From: Alphaproteobacteria bacterium
Lineage (GTDB): Bacteria; Pseudomonadota; Alphaproteobacteria; JACAEB01
DNA: 55,881 nucleotides
Assembly: GCA_024236075.1 (NCBI GenBank)
Contig: JACKLE010000011.1
Location: 1 to 55,881, forward strand
Direction: 5' to 3'
Position 1 is the stretch's first letter; every line of letters starts with the position of its first letter. The notes beneath the pieces were generated by a model, which worked only from the letters and a program-made list of their open reading frames with translations, was not told the DNA's origin and made no database searches. The translations under genes were made by a program, and so were the position numbers. Below are positions 17,330 to 25,753 of the stretch, one piece after another.

Positions 17330-19795
17330 ATGACGACCAGAGCCTTTGAGAGGATCTATGCACCCGAGGCGGTCGCGCTCGTCGGCGCGAGCCCGGACCT
17401 CTCATCCATCAGTGGGCTGATCACGCGCAATCTGGCGCAGTCGTTCAAGGGACGCTTCCACCCCGTCAATCCGCGCCACGAGACGGTCGCGGGCTTCCCG
17501 TCGTTTCCCTCCCTCTCGGCCCTTCCGGAGCGACCGGACCTCGTCATCGTCAGCGTGCCCGCGGACATGGTCCTCAGCGTGCTCGAGCAGGCCGCGGCCA
17601 TGGGCGCGGCGGGCGCGACGGTGATCACCGACGTCAAGCGCGGCACGAGGCCGGCCCGGGAGCTGCGAGAGGACATCCGCGCCCTCGCCCGCGCCTCCGG
17701 GATGCGGGTTACGGGGCCGAACTGCCTCGGGGTCTCGGTGCCGCGGCTCGGCCTTTTCGCCACGATGTCCCGAATCCTTCCCGAGCCGGGAACGCTCGCT
17801 TTCGTGGGCCAATCCGCCACGGCGGCCGGGCCCATCGTCGACTGGGCGGCCGATGCGGGGCTCGGCTTCTCCGCGCTCATCTCGCTCGGCGACATGGCGG
17901 ACATCGACTACTCGGACGTCCTCCTCCACCTCGCCGAGAGCTCCGAGACGCGAGCGATCCTTCTCTATCTCGAGGAGGTCCCGAACGCCCGGCGCCTTCT
18001 CTCCGCCGCGCGCACGGCGGCGCGCGTGAAGCCCGTCATCGCCATCAAGACGCGGCTCGTCGACGGGCACGGCGAGAGCGAGGACTGGCTCGCGCGGGAC
18101 ATCGTCTACGAGGGAGCCTTCGCCCGCGCGGGCCTCGTCCGTGTACGGACGCTCGAGGAGCTCTTCGACGCGCTCGAGGCGCTCGCGATGCGCCTGCCGA
18201 CGGATGCGCGCCCCTCCGAGCACGATCGCCTCGCGATCCTGGCGAACGGCGAGAGCATGGGCACGCTCGCCCTCGACGCGCTGATCGCGCGCTCGGGCAC
18301 TCTTGCCGGCCTCGCCCCGGAAACGCTCGCGCGCATCGCCTCGGTCCTGCCGCCCGGCCGGGCGAGGCGCAATCCCGTCGACATCCTCGCCGACGCCGAC
18401 GGCGCGCGGTACCGCGTCGCGCTCGAGGCGCTCCTCGGCGATCCCGGCGTCGACGCCGTGCTCGCCCTGTCCGGTCCGACCGGCGTCGTGAGCCCCGAGG
18501 AGCACGCGCAGGCCGTCGTCGAAGTGGTCGAGACCTTCCGCAGGAGGCCGGGCCGTCGCTGGCCCTTCGTCATGGCCTCATGGCCGGGCTCGCACGAGGC
18601 GGACGCGGCGCGAAAGCTCTTCGCCCGCCATCATGTCGCTAGCTTCGAAACGCCGTCCAAGGCGGTCACGGCCTTCACCTTTCTCACCGAGCATGCGCGT
18701 CGGGTGAAGCGGATCATGGAAACGCCGGCAAGCGTCCCGGAGGCCTTCTCCGTGGACGAGGCGGCGGTGCGCGCGAGGATCGCGCAGGCGCTCGACGCCG
18801 GCATGCGCGTTCTTCCGCCCGCGGAAGCCGAGGCGATGCTCGCCGCCTACGGGATGACGACGGGCGCTGCGCCGGGCGGCGCGCCCGACGTGACATTGCG
18901 CGTGCGTGGCTCCCTCGACCGGGAGTTCGGGCCCGTGCTCGCCCTTTCCGCCGGCGGAGCAATGGGAGCGCGGCTCGATCCGGGTGTCGTCGCGCTGCCG
19001 CCGCTCAACGAAAGCCTCGCGCGCGACATCCTGGCGGCGAGCCGGGCCGCGAGCCTCCTCCCCGAAGGCCCGGGCCGGGCGGCCCTCCTCGTCTTCCTCA
19101 TGAAGGCGAGCCAGCTCCTCGCCGACCATCCCGAGATCGTCGGCCTCGACTTCGGCGACATCGAGGTCCGCGGATCGGAGAGCGCGCTCGGTATCGCCGC
19201 CGACTCGGCCCACATCGCCATCGCGCCGCGCGAGGCCCCGGGCTATCCGGCGCGCGAGCTCGCGATCCGGCCCTATCCGAAGGAGCTCGAGGCCTTCGTC
19301 GCGACGCGCGGCGGCAAGCGCTATTTCCTGCGGCCCATTCGCCCGGAGGACGAGCCTGCCCTGCGCGAGTTCGGATCGCAGCTCACCCCGGAGGATCGCC
19401 GCCTGCGCTTCTTCCAGCCCCTGCGCGAGCTCGGACACGAATTCGCGGCGCGCCTCACCCAGATCGACTACGACCGGCAGATGGCCTTTGTCCTGACCGA
19501 GCCGGGCCTTCCGGGCCACACGCCCCTTTACGGGGTCGTGCGGCTCATTCTCGAGGCCGGCGACGATGTGGGGGAATTCGCCGTCACGGTGCGATCGGAC
19601 CTCAAGGGCGCGGGCCTGGGGCGGCTGCTCCTCGAGACGATTCTCGGCTATGCGCGTCGCATCGGCCTCAAGTCGGTCTATGGCGTCGTCCTGCGCGAGA
19701 ACGCCGCCATGCTCGGCCTCGCCCACGCCCTCGGCTTCGCCGTAGGCTCCGAGCCCCGCGAGCCGAGCGTCGTGCGCGTGGCGCGCGCGCCCTGA
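17330..19795 (+). CDS. Pat-like GNAT acetyltransferase with acyl-CoA synthetase (ADP-forming) domains, shortened ATP-grasp region
   Basis: The 821-residue protein has the layout of bacterial protein lysine acetyltransferase Pat/YfiQ. A CoA-binding Rossmann domain (residues 5-125, VALVGASPD) is followed by succinyl-CoA-ligase-like domains (about 145-450). Then comes a remnant of the ATP-grasp domain and a C-terminal GNAT domain (about 650-815). The GNAT acetyl-CoA loop is LKGAGLGRLL near residue 759. Pat enzymes acetylate lysines, often on acyl-CoA synthetases. The ATP-grasp part is unusually short: from LLAAYGM to FGPVLALS there are only about 40 residues, roughly 75 fewer than usual, and the lysine-containing ATP strand is missing. 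The GNAT half appears intact. Confidence 0.85.
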   Translation: MTTRAFERIYAPEAVALVGASPDLSSISGLITRNLAQSFKGRFHPVNPRHETVAGFPSFPSLSALPERPDLVIVSVPADMVLSVLEQAAAMGAAGATVITDVKRGTRPARELREDIRALARASGMRVTGPNCLGVSVPRLGLFATMSRILPEPGTLAFVGQSATAAGPIVDWAADAGLGFSALISLGDMADIDYSDVLLHLAESSETRAILLYLEEVPNARRLLSAARTAARVKPVIAIKTRLVDGHGESEDWLARDIVYEGAFARAGLVRVRTLEELFDALEALAMRLPTDARPSEHDRLAILANGESMGTLALDALIARSGTLAGLAPETLARIASVLPPGRARRNPVDILADADGARYRVALEALLGDPGVDAVLALSGPTGVVSPEEHAQAVVEVVETFRRRPGRRWPFVMASWPGSHEADAARKLFARHHVASFETPSKAVTAFTFLTEHARRVKRIMETPASVPEAFSVDEAAVRARIAQALDAGMRVLPPAEAEAMLAAYGMTTGAAPGGAPDVTLRVRGSLDREFGPVLALSAGGAMGARLDPGVVALPPLNESLARDILAASRAASLLPEGPGRAALLVFLMKASQLLADHPEIVGLDFGDIEVRGSESALGIAADSAHIAIAPREAPGYPARELAIRPYPKELEAFVATRGGKRYFLRPIRPEDEPALREFGSQLTPEDRRLRFFQPLRELGHEFAARLTQIDYDRQMAFVLTEPGLPGHTPLYGVVRLILEAGDDVGEFAVTVRSDLKGAGLGRLLLETILGYARRIGLKSVYGVVLRENAAMLGLAHALGFAVGSEPREPSVVRVARAP

Positions 19796-19831
19796 CTTGA
19801 GTCTATGATCGCCCGCGGCCCGGCGCTATCG

Positions 19832-19845
19832 TGACGCATGCGTCA
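19832..19845. promoter_or_regulatory. 14-bp perfect palindrome, candidate operator
   Basis: TGACGCATGCGTCA is a perfect palindrome 20 bp before the start of the phosphotransferase gene. The identical 14 bp occur at 42554-42567 before a Tat-exported propeller gene. This makes a shared dimeric repressor or activator site likely; TetR/GntR-type operators have this form. The regulator is not identified. Confidence 0.55.
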
Positions 19846-19865
19846 TGGATTTGGGAGGAACGACA

Positions 19866-20900
19866 ATGGCGGAAAACGACGCGCCCGATACGGGGTTGCG
19901 CGCAGCGGTCCAGGACGCCCTCGAAGCGCGCTTCGGCTCCGGGGTCGGCACCGCGCGCTTCGAAAAGCTCACGGGCGGGGTCTCGTGCGACGTCTGGCGG
20001 GTCGATGCGGGGGCCCGCGCCTTCTGCGTCAAGCGCGCTCTGCCCAAGCTCAAGGTGGCGATGGAGTGGCGTGCGCCGGTCGAGCGCAATGCCTACGAGT
20101 TTCGCTGGATGGAGACCGCGCGAGCCATCGTGCCCGACGCGGTTCCCGAGCCCATCCATCAGGACGAGGCCGCAGGCTTCATCGTCATGGAATTCCTCGA
20201 GCCCTCGTCCCATCCCCTGTGGAAGGCCGAGCTCCTCAAGGGCCGCGTCGACCCGGAGGTCGGCCGCCGGATGGGCGCGATCCTCGCCGCGATCCACGGA
20301 GCGACGGCACGCCGGCCCGAGCTGAAGGAGACCTTCGACACGCTGAGCCTTTTCGATCCCCTGCGCATCGATCCCTATCTGCGCACGACCCGGGATCGCC
20401 ATCCCGAGCTTAGAGCCCATTTCGATGCGGTCATCCACGATCTGTCGACCGTCCGCGTGGCCCTAATCCACGGAGACGTCAGCCCCAAGAACATCCTGCT
20501 CGGACCCAAGGGGCCCGTGATCCTCGACGCCGAATGCGCCTATTACGGCGACCCGGCCTTCGACCTCGCCTTCTGCCTCAATCACCTGCTGCTGAAGCGC
20601 CTTGTCGTGCCGCAGGCCCGCGAGGCGCTGGGCGAGACGTTTCGCAGGCTCATCGCGACCTATCTCGACGGCGTCGCGTGGGAGGACGCCAAGGGCCTGG
20701 AGCGGCGCATCGGCGCGACGCTCATCACGCTCTTCCTGGCGCGGATCGACGGCAAATCGCCGGTCGAGTACGTCACGGCGGATCCGCAGAAGGACCTCGT
20801 GCGCGAGAGCGTCGCGGGGATGATCCGCTTCGCCATCGGCCGGCCCGAAGAGATTCTTTCGTATTGGGAGCGCGAGCATGACGCCTACCTCGGCAATTGA
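19866..20900 (+). CDS. phosphotransferase family protein (APH/choline-kinase fold)
   Basis: The 344-residue protein has an aminoglycoside phosphotransferase-like kinase fold: N-terminal lobe with KLTGGVSCDVWRV and FCVKRAL (ATP-binding Lys), the catalytic loop HGDVSPKN (residues 202-209, Asp204 and Asn209), and the Mg-binding Asp221 in ILDAECA. Such enzymes phosphorylate hydroxyls of small molecules such as sugars, choline, homoserine or drugs; the substrate cannot be told here. GGGAGG before ATG 19866 fixes the start. Its 3' end overlaps the next gene, an enolase paralogue, by 23 bp, implying translational coupling and a shared pathway. A 14-bp palindrome lies just upstream. Confidence 0.84.
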   Translation: MAENDAPDTGLRAAVQDALEARFGSGVGTARFEKLTGGVSCDVWRVDAGARAFCVKRALPKLKVAMEWRAPVERNAYEFRWMETARAIVPDAVPEPIHQDEAAGFIVMEFLEPSSHPLWKAELLKGRVDPEVGRRMGAILAAIHGATARRPELKETFDTLSLFDPLRIDPYLRTTRDRHPELRAHFDAVIHDLSTVRVALIHGDVSPKNILLGPKGPVILDAECAYYGDPAFDLAFCLNHLLLKRLVVPQAREALGETFRRLIATYLDGVAWEDAKGLERRIGATLITLFLARIDGKSPVEYVTADPQKDLVRESVAGMIRFAIGRPEEILSYWEREHDAYLGN

Positions 20901-22173
20901 AACCGTCCTCGCGCGGCGTGTCTGGGACTCGCGCGGCCGTCCGACCGTGGAGGCGGAGATCGTCCTCGCATCCGGGGCCGTGGGCCGCGCCATCGCGCCT
21001 GCGGGCGCCTCGACGGGATCGGGCGAGGCGCTCGACCGGCGCGACGGGGGCCCCCGCCTCAAGGGCCGCGACGTGCAGGGCGCGATCGGCGCGGTGCGGG
21101 AAGAGATCGCACCCGCGCTGAAGGGCCTCGACGCCCGCGACCAGGCGCGCGTCGACGAAACCATGATCGCGCTCGACGGCACGCCCCAGAAGAGCCGGCT
21201 CGGCGGCAATGCGCTCATCGCCGTCTCCATGGCCGTCGCCCACGCCGCGGCGGCGGATGCGCGGCTTCCGCTCTGGGCATACCTCCATGGCGATCCGAAG
21301 GGAGAGGCGCTGCTGCCCGTGCCCGAGATCCAGATCTTCGGCGGCGGCGCCCATGCCGCGCGCGCCCTCGACCTGCAGGATTTGATGGTCGTGCCGGCGG
21401 GCGCGCCCGCCCTCGAGGAGGGCTTCGAATGGGTCGCCGAGGTCTACGACGCCGCCGGCGAGCTGCTCGCGAAGACGAGGCCTCCCATGGGCGTCGCCGA
21501 CGAGGGCGGCCACTGGCCGGCCTTCGAGAGCAACGAGGACGCGCTCGAGACCTTGAACTGGGCCATCCGCACCGCCGCGCTGTCGCCCGGCCGCGACATG
21601 TTCGTCTCCGTCGACGTCGCCGCGACGCAGCTCTGGCACGAGGGCGCCTATCGTCTGGCCTCGGAGGACCGGACGCTCGCGACCGAGGAGTTTTCGGCCC
21701 TGCTCGCCGGATGGTGCGAGGCCTATCACATCCTCTCGCTGGAAGACCCCTTCCGCGAGGACGATGCCGCGAGCTTTGCCGCTCTCCAGGCGAGGATCGG
21801 CGGCCGCGTCCAGCTCATCGGCGACGACTATCTCGTCACCGACGTCGCCCGCCTGAAGCGCGCCGTGCGCGACAAGGCGTGCGGCGCGATCCTCATCAAG
21901 CCGAACCAGGCGGGGACGCTGACCGAGACCAAGGCCGCGCTCGACGCCGCGAAGGCCGCCGGCTTCGGCACCATTGTCTCGGCGCGCTCGGGCGAGAGCG
22001 AGGACGTGACGATCGTCCATCTCGCCGTCGGCTGGGGCGCGGGCCAGCTCAAGGTCGGCTCCTTCACCCGCTCGGAGCGCATGGCGAAGTGGAACGAGCT
22101 TCTGCGCGTCGCCGAGGCGCTCGGCGAGCGCGGCCGGTGGGCGCCGCAAGAGGTCTTTAAGCGTTGGCGGTGA
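20878..22173 (+). CDS. enolase-superfamily protein, divergent paralogue of phosphopyruvate hydratase
   Basis: At 431 residues this is full-length enolase in architecture: N-terminal capping domain (WDSRGRPTVEAE) and a C-terminal barrel. Many active-site positions persist: Glu209 in DEGG, metal ligands Asp246, Glu289 (LEDP) and Asp316, Lys341 (LIKPNQ), Arg370-Ser371 and Lys392. Others differ from true enolases: loop SGASTG is AGASTG, QEF is QDL (Glu to Asp168), and the conserved His of SHRSGE is Ala369. Normal glycolytic activity is therefore doubtful. It may act on another phosphorylated carboxylate, as enolase homologues in phosphonate pathways do. It overlaps the upstream phosphotransferase gene, which may supply its substrate; that is inference. 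Confidence 0.85.
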   Translation: MTPTSAIETVLARRVWDSRGRPTVEAEIVLASGAVGRAIAPAGASTGSGEALDRRDGGPRLKGRDVQGAIGAVREEIAPALKGLDARDQARVDETMIALDGTPQKSRLGGNALIAVSMAVAHAAAADARLPLWAYLHGDPKGEALLPVPEIQIFGGGAHAARALDLQDLMVVPAGAPALEEGFEWVAEVYDAAGELLAKTRPPMGVADEGGHWPAFESNEDALETLNWAIRTAALSPGRDMFVSVDVAATQLWHEGAYRLASEDRTLATEEFSALLAGWCEAYHILSLEDPFREDDAASFAALQARIGGRVQLIGDDYLVTDVARLKRAVRDKACGAILIKPNQAGTLTETKAALDAAKAAGFGTIVSARSGESEDVTIVHLAVGWGAGQLKVGSFTRSERMAKWNELLRVAEALGERGRWAPQEVFKRWR

Positions 22174-22307
22174 CAAATCGCGCGGGGGGCTCCCCCTTGC
22201 CAGCGCGCAGGTCGCTCGGATAGGGTCCGCGCGCATTCTCGCATCGCAGCAAAGCGGGGCCCCCGGCCGGCCGGAGGGCGCGGGCGAGTTGTGAGCGAGG
22301 CCGTCCC

Positions 22308-24146
22308 ATGTCGTTGCGCAATATCGCGATCATCGCCCATGTCGACCATGGGAAGACGACGCTTGTCGACCAGCTCCTGCGCCAGTCCGGCGCGGTCAGA
22401 GCCAACCAGGAGATGGCCGAGCGGGCCATGGATTCGAACGCGCTCGAGCGCGAGCGGGGCATCACCATCCTCGCCAAATGCACGAGCGTGCTGTGGGAGC
22501 ACGGCGGCGCCGAGACGCGCGTCAACATCGTGGACACGCCGGGCCACGCCGATTTCGGCGGCGAGGTCGAGCGGATCCTTTCGATGGTGGACGGGGTCGT
22601 GCTGCTCGTGGACGCGGCCGAAGGGCCGATGCCCCAGACCAAGTTCGTGACCTCGAAGGCGCTCGCGCTCGGGCTGCGCCCCATCGTCGTCATCAACAAG
22701 ATCGACCGCCCCGACGGGCGCCCCGACGAGGTGCACGAGGAAGTCTTCGACCTCTTTGCAGCGCTCGGCGCGAGCGACGCGCAGCTCGACTTTCCGCTTC
22801 TCTACGCCTCTGGCCGCGACGGCTGGGCCGTGCGCACGCTCGCCGACGACCGCGTGGACCTGGCGCCGCTGTTCGAGACCGTCGTCGCCCACGTCCCTCG
22901 GCCCTCGGCGGAGACGCGCGTGGACGAGCCCTTCGCGATGCTCGCGACGACCCTCGAGGCCGATCCCTATCTCGGGCGCATCCTCACCGGGCGCATCGAG
23001 AGCGGCGTCGCCACCGCCAACCGCGCCGTGAAGGTCCTGAACCGCTCGGGCAAGCTCGTGGAGCGCGGCCGCATCACGAAGCTTCTCGCCTTCCGGGGCC
23101 TCTCGCGCCAGCCGGTCGCGGAAGCGCGCGCCGGCGACATCGTGGCGATCGCGGGTCTCCCCACGGCGACGGTTTCGGACACGCTGTGCGACGAGGCGGT
23201 GGCGACGCCGCTGCCAGCGCCGCCCATCGATCCGCCCACGATCTCGATCACCGTCTCGATCAACGACAGCCCACTTGCCGGACGCGAGGGCGACAAGGTG
23301 CAGTCGCGCGTCATCCGCGAGCGCCTCCTGCGCGAGGTCGAGGGCAATGTCGCCCTGAAGATCGCCGAGACCGACGCCAAGGACGCCTTCGAGGTCTCGG
23401 GGCGCGGCGAGCTGCAGCTCGGCGTCCTCGTCGAGACCATGCGCCGGGAGGGCTTCGAGCTCTCGATCAGCCGGCCGCGCGTCCTCTTCCGCACCAATGC
23501 CGAGACCGGGGCGCTGGATGAGCCCATCGAGGAGGCGGTCATCGACGTGGACCAGCCCTATGCCGGGGCCGTCATCGAGATGCTCGCCAAGCGTAAGGGC
23601 GAGCTGAAGGACATGCGCCCCTCGGGCGAGGGCAAGACGCGCCTCGTGCTGCACGTGCCCTCGCGCGGCCTCATCGGCTTCTACGGCGACTTCCTCACCG
23701 AGACGCGCGGCACCGGCATCCTCAACCGCCTCTTCCATTCCTATGCGCCGCACAAGGGCCCCATCGAGGAGCGGCGCAACGGCGTCCTCATCTCCAATTG
23801 CGACGGCGAGTCGGTCGCCTATGCCCTCTGGTATCTCGAGGAGCGCGGCGTGCTCTTCGTTCCGCCCGGCACGCCCGTCTATCAGGGCATGATCATCGGC
23901 GAGCACTCGCGCGACAACGATCTCGACGTGAACCCGACCAAGCAGAAGCAGCTCACCAACATCCGCACGACGTCCAAGGACGAGGCGATCCGCCTGACGC
24001 CGCCGCGCGTTCTCACCCTGGAGCAGGCCATCGCCTATATCGCCGAGGACGAGCTCGTCGAGGTGACGCCCAAATCGATCCGCCTCCGGAAGGCCGTGCT
24101 CAATCCCTCGATGCGCAAGCGCCGCGTGCCGAAGGACGCGGCCTGA
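22308..24146 (+). CDS. typA: translational GTPase TypA/BipA
   Basis: The 612-residue protein is a standard-length TypA/BipA, a ribosome-binding GTPase involved in 50S assembly and stress or cold adaptation. The G domain shows AHVDHGKTTL (G1), RGITI (G2), DTPGHADF (G3), NKIDRPD (G4) and a G5 region. Next are the beta-barrel domain 2, the EF-G-like domains III and V (GRGELQLGVLVETMRREG) and the BipA-specific C-terminal domain (GTPVYQGMIIGEHSRDNDLDVNPTKQKQLTN). The gene lies 134 bp after the enolase-like gene and is probably expressed from its own promoter. Confidence 0.96.
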   Translation: MSLRNIAIIAHVDHGKTTLVDQLLRQSGAVRANQEMAERAMDSNALERERGITILAKCTSVLWEHGGAETRVNIVDTPGHADFGGEVERILSMVDGVVLLVDAAEGPMPQTKFVTSKALALGLRPIVVINKIDRPDGRPDEVHEEVFDLFAALGASDAQLDFPLLYASGRDGWAVRTLADDRVDLAPLFETVVAHVPRPSAETRVDEPFAMLATTLEADPYLGRILTGRIESGVATANRAVKVLNRSGKLVERGRITKLLAFRGLSRQPVAEARAGDIVAIAGLPTATVSDTLCDEAVATPLPAPPIDPPTISITVSINDSPLAGREGDKVQSRVIRERLLREVEGNVALKIAETDAKDAFEVSGRGELQLGVLVETMRREGFELSISRPRVLFRTNAETGALDEPIEEAVIDVDQPYAGAVIEMLAKRKGELKDMRPSGEGKTRLVLHVPSRGLIGFYGDFLTETRGTGILNRLFHSYAPHKGPIEERRNGVLISNCDGESVAYALWYLEERGVLFVPPGTPVYQGMIIGEHSRDNDLDVNPTKQKQLTNIRTTSKDEAIRLTPPRVLTLEQAIAYIAEDELVEVTPKSIRLRKAVLNPSMRKRRVPKDAA

Positions 24147-24382
24147 GCGCGGCGCGCATCCGCCGTCGGAGCTCGTCTTCCCTCCTCCCGTGGCGGCCGC
24201 GGGACCGGCGCGGTCGCCGGAAACCACAAGGGGGAGGCGAAGCTGTCGCACCGCCCCCGGCATGGCGGTTGCACTTCACCACCAGCGAGAGACCCGGAAA
24301 GGACGAGCGCGTCCCAAACCGGGACGTCAGCGAGCCCCGAGGGGCCGCGCGAGCCTTGTGTGTGCGTGAGGAGTTCGAAGAA

Positions 24383-24784
24383 ATGGCCCATCCCGTGGAC
24401 ATCCATGTCGGCCAGCGCGTCCGGCACCGCCGGTGGCTCGTGGGCATGACGCAGCAGCAGCTCGCGAACGCCGTCGGCATCAAGTTCCAGCAGATCCAGA
24501 AGTACGAAAGCGGCGCCAACCGCATCAGCGCGAGCCGCCTCTGGGATCTCTCCAATGCGCTCGGCGTGCCGGTTTCCTTCTTCTTCGACGGTCTCGAGCG
24601 CGCCCCCGCCGCCGCGCAGGCTCGCCACCGCGCGGACTCAAACCAATCCGACCTGCTCTCCGACAAGGAGACGATCGAGCTCGTGCGCGCCTACTACGCC
24701 ATCGAGGAAGGCCCCCGCCGGCGCCTTCTCGACCTCGCCAAGGCGCTGAACCATTCCGAGCACAAGGAGCCGGTCCCGGCCTGA
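24383..24784 (+). CDS. XRE-family helix-turn-helix transcriptional regulator
   Basis: The 133-residue protein carries a Cro/CI-type HTH at residues about 10-70 (VGQRVRHRRWLVGMTQQQLA, then IKFQQIQKYESGANRISASRL), followed by a Pro/Ala-rich linker and a helical tail. It matches the small XRE regulators common in Hyphomicrobiales and Caulobacterales. GAGGAG about 10 bp before ATG 24383 supports the start. The target genes are unknown. It is upstream of hisN on the same strand with a 66-bp gap. Confidence 0.9.
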   Translation: MAHPVDIHVGQRVRHRRWLVGMTQQQLANAVGIKFQQIQKYESGANRISASRLWDLSNALGVPVSFFFDGLERAPAAAQARHRADSNQSDLLSDKETIELVRAYYAIEEGPRRRLLDLAKALNHSEHKEPVPA

Positions 24785-24850
24785 GACGCTTGCGCGTCCC
24801 GCGCCTTCCGGCCTAAAGCTCGTGGCCTTCGCAACCCGCGCAGGGCCACG

Positions 24851-25654
24851 ATGTCCGTTTCCACCGATACCTCCGATTTGGCCGGACTCGTCGCCTTCGC
24901 GCATGAGCTTGCGGACGCCGCGGGCCGCGAGATCCTTCCCCGCTTCCGCGTCCCGATCGCCGTCGCGAACAAGCACAAGGCGGGCGGCTTCGACCCCGTA
25001 ACCGAGGCCGACCGTGCCGCCGAGATCGCCATGCGCGCGCTCGTGAAGGCGCGCCGTCCCGGCGACGGCATCCTCGGCGAGGAGCTGGGGCACGAGCCCG
25101 GCACGGGGCCCTTCACCTGGGTATTCGATCCCATCGACGGCACGCGCGCCTTCATGGCGGGGCTGCCGGTCTGGGGCACGCTGATCGCGCTCCTCGACGG
25201 CGATCGGCCTGTCCTCGGCGTCCTCGACCAGCCCTTTCTGGGCGAGCGCTTTCTGGGCCATGACGGGCACGCAGAGCTGCGCTCGCACGGCGCAACGACG
25301 ACCCTGCGGTCTCGCAGCGACGCCGCCTTGAAGGACGCCATTCTCTGCGCGACGACCCCGGACATGTTCAAGGGCGAGGAGATCGCCCGCTTCGGCGCGG
25401 TCGCCGCGCGCGCGCGGCTCACGCGCTACGGCACGGATTGCTACGCCTACGGAATGCTCGCGGCGGGCTTCGTTGACCTCGTGATCGAGGCCTCGCTGAA
25501 GCCCTACGACATCCTCGCCCACATCCCCATCGTCGAAGGCGCAGGCGGCATCGTTACGAACTGGCAGGGCGGCCCCGCCTATGCCGGCGGACGCTGTATC
25601 GCCGCCGCGAACAAGGCGATACACGCCGAGGCGCTGGCAATTCTGGCCGGGTGA
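24851..25654 (+). CDS. hisN: histidinol-phosphatase, inositol-monophosphatase family
   Basis: The 267-residue enzyme belongs to the Mg2+-dependent inositol monophosphatase superfamily. Metal-site motifs are GEELG (residues about 76-80) and WVFDPIDGTRAF (about 96-107), with a second site in ILAHIPIVEGAGG (about 220-232). The motif pattern, including GFDPVTEADRAAE and PVWGTLIALLDGDRPVLGVLDQP, fits the HisN-type histidinol-phosphatase used by many alphaproteobacteria for the penultimate step of histidine synthesis. An inositol- or other sugar-phosphatase role cannot be excluded, since the families are close. Confidence 0.85.
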   Translation: MSVSTDTSDLAGLVAFAHELADAAGREILPRFRVPIAVANKHKAGGFDPVTEADRAAEIAMRALVKARRPGDGILGEELGHEPGTGPFTWVFDPIDGTRAFMAGLPVWGTLIALLDGDRPVLGVLDQPFLGERFLGHDGHAELRSHGATTTLRSRSDAALKDAILCATTPDMFKGEEIARFGAVAARARLTRYGTDCYAYGMLAAGFVDLVIEASLKPYDILAHIPIVEGAGGIVTNWQGGPAYAGGRCIAAANKAIHAEALAILAG

Positions 25655-25753
25655 CGGGGCACTGCCCGTCCGTCCCGGGCCGTCGTCCCGCGGCTCGCCC
25701 GCCGGATCCATGACCGTCGGCGCCGGGTCCGAGGCGTCCCTTCTCGCCGCGTC

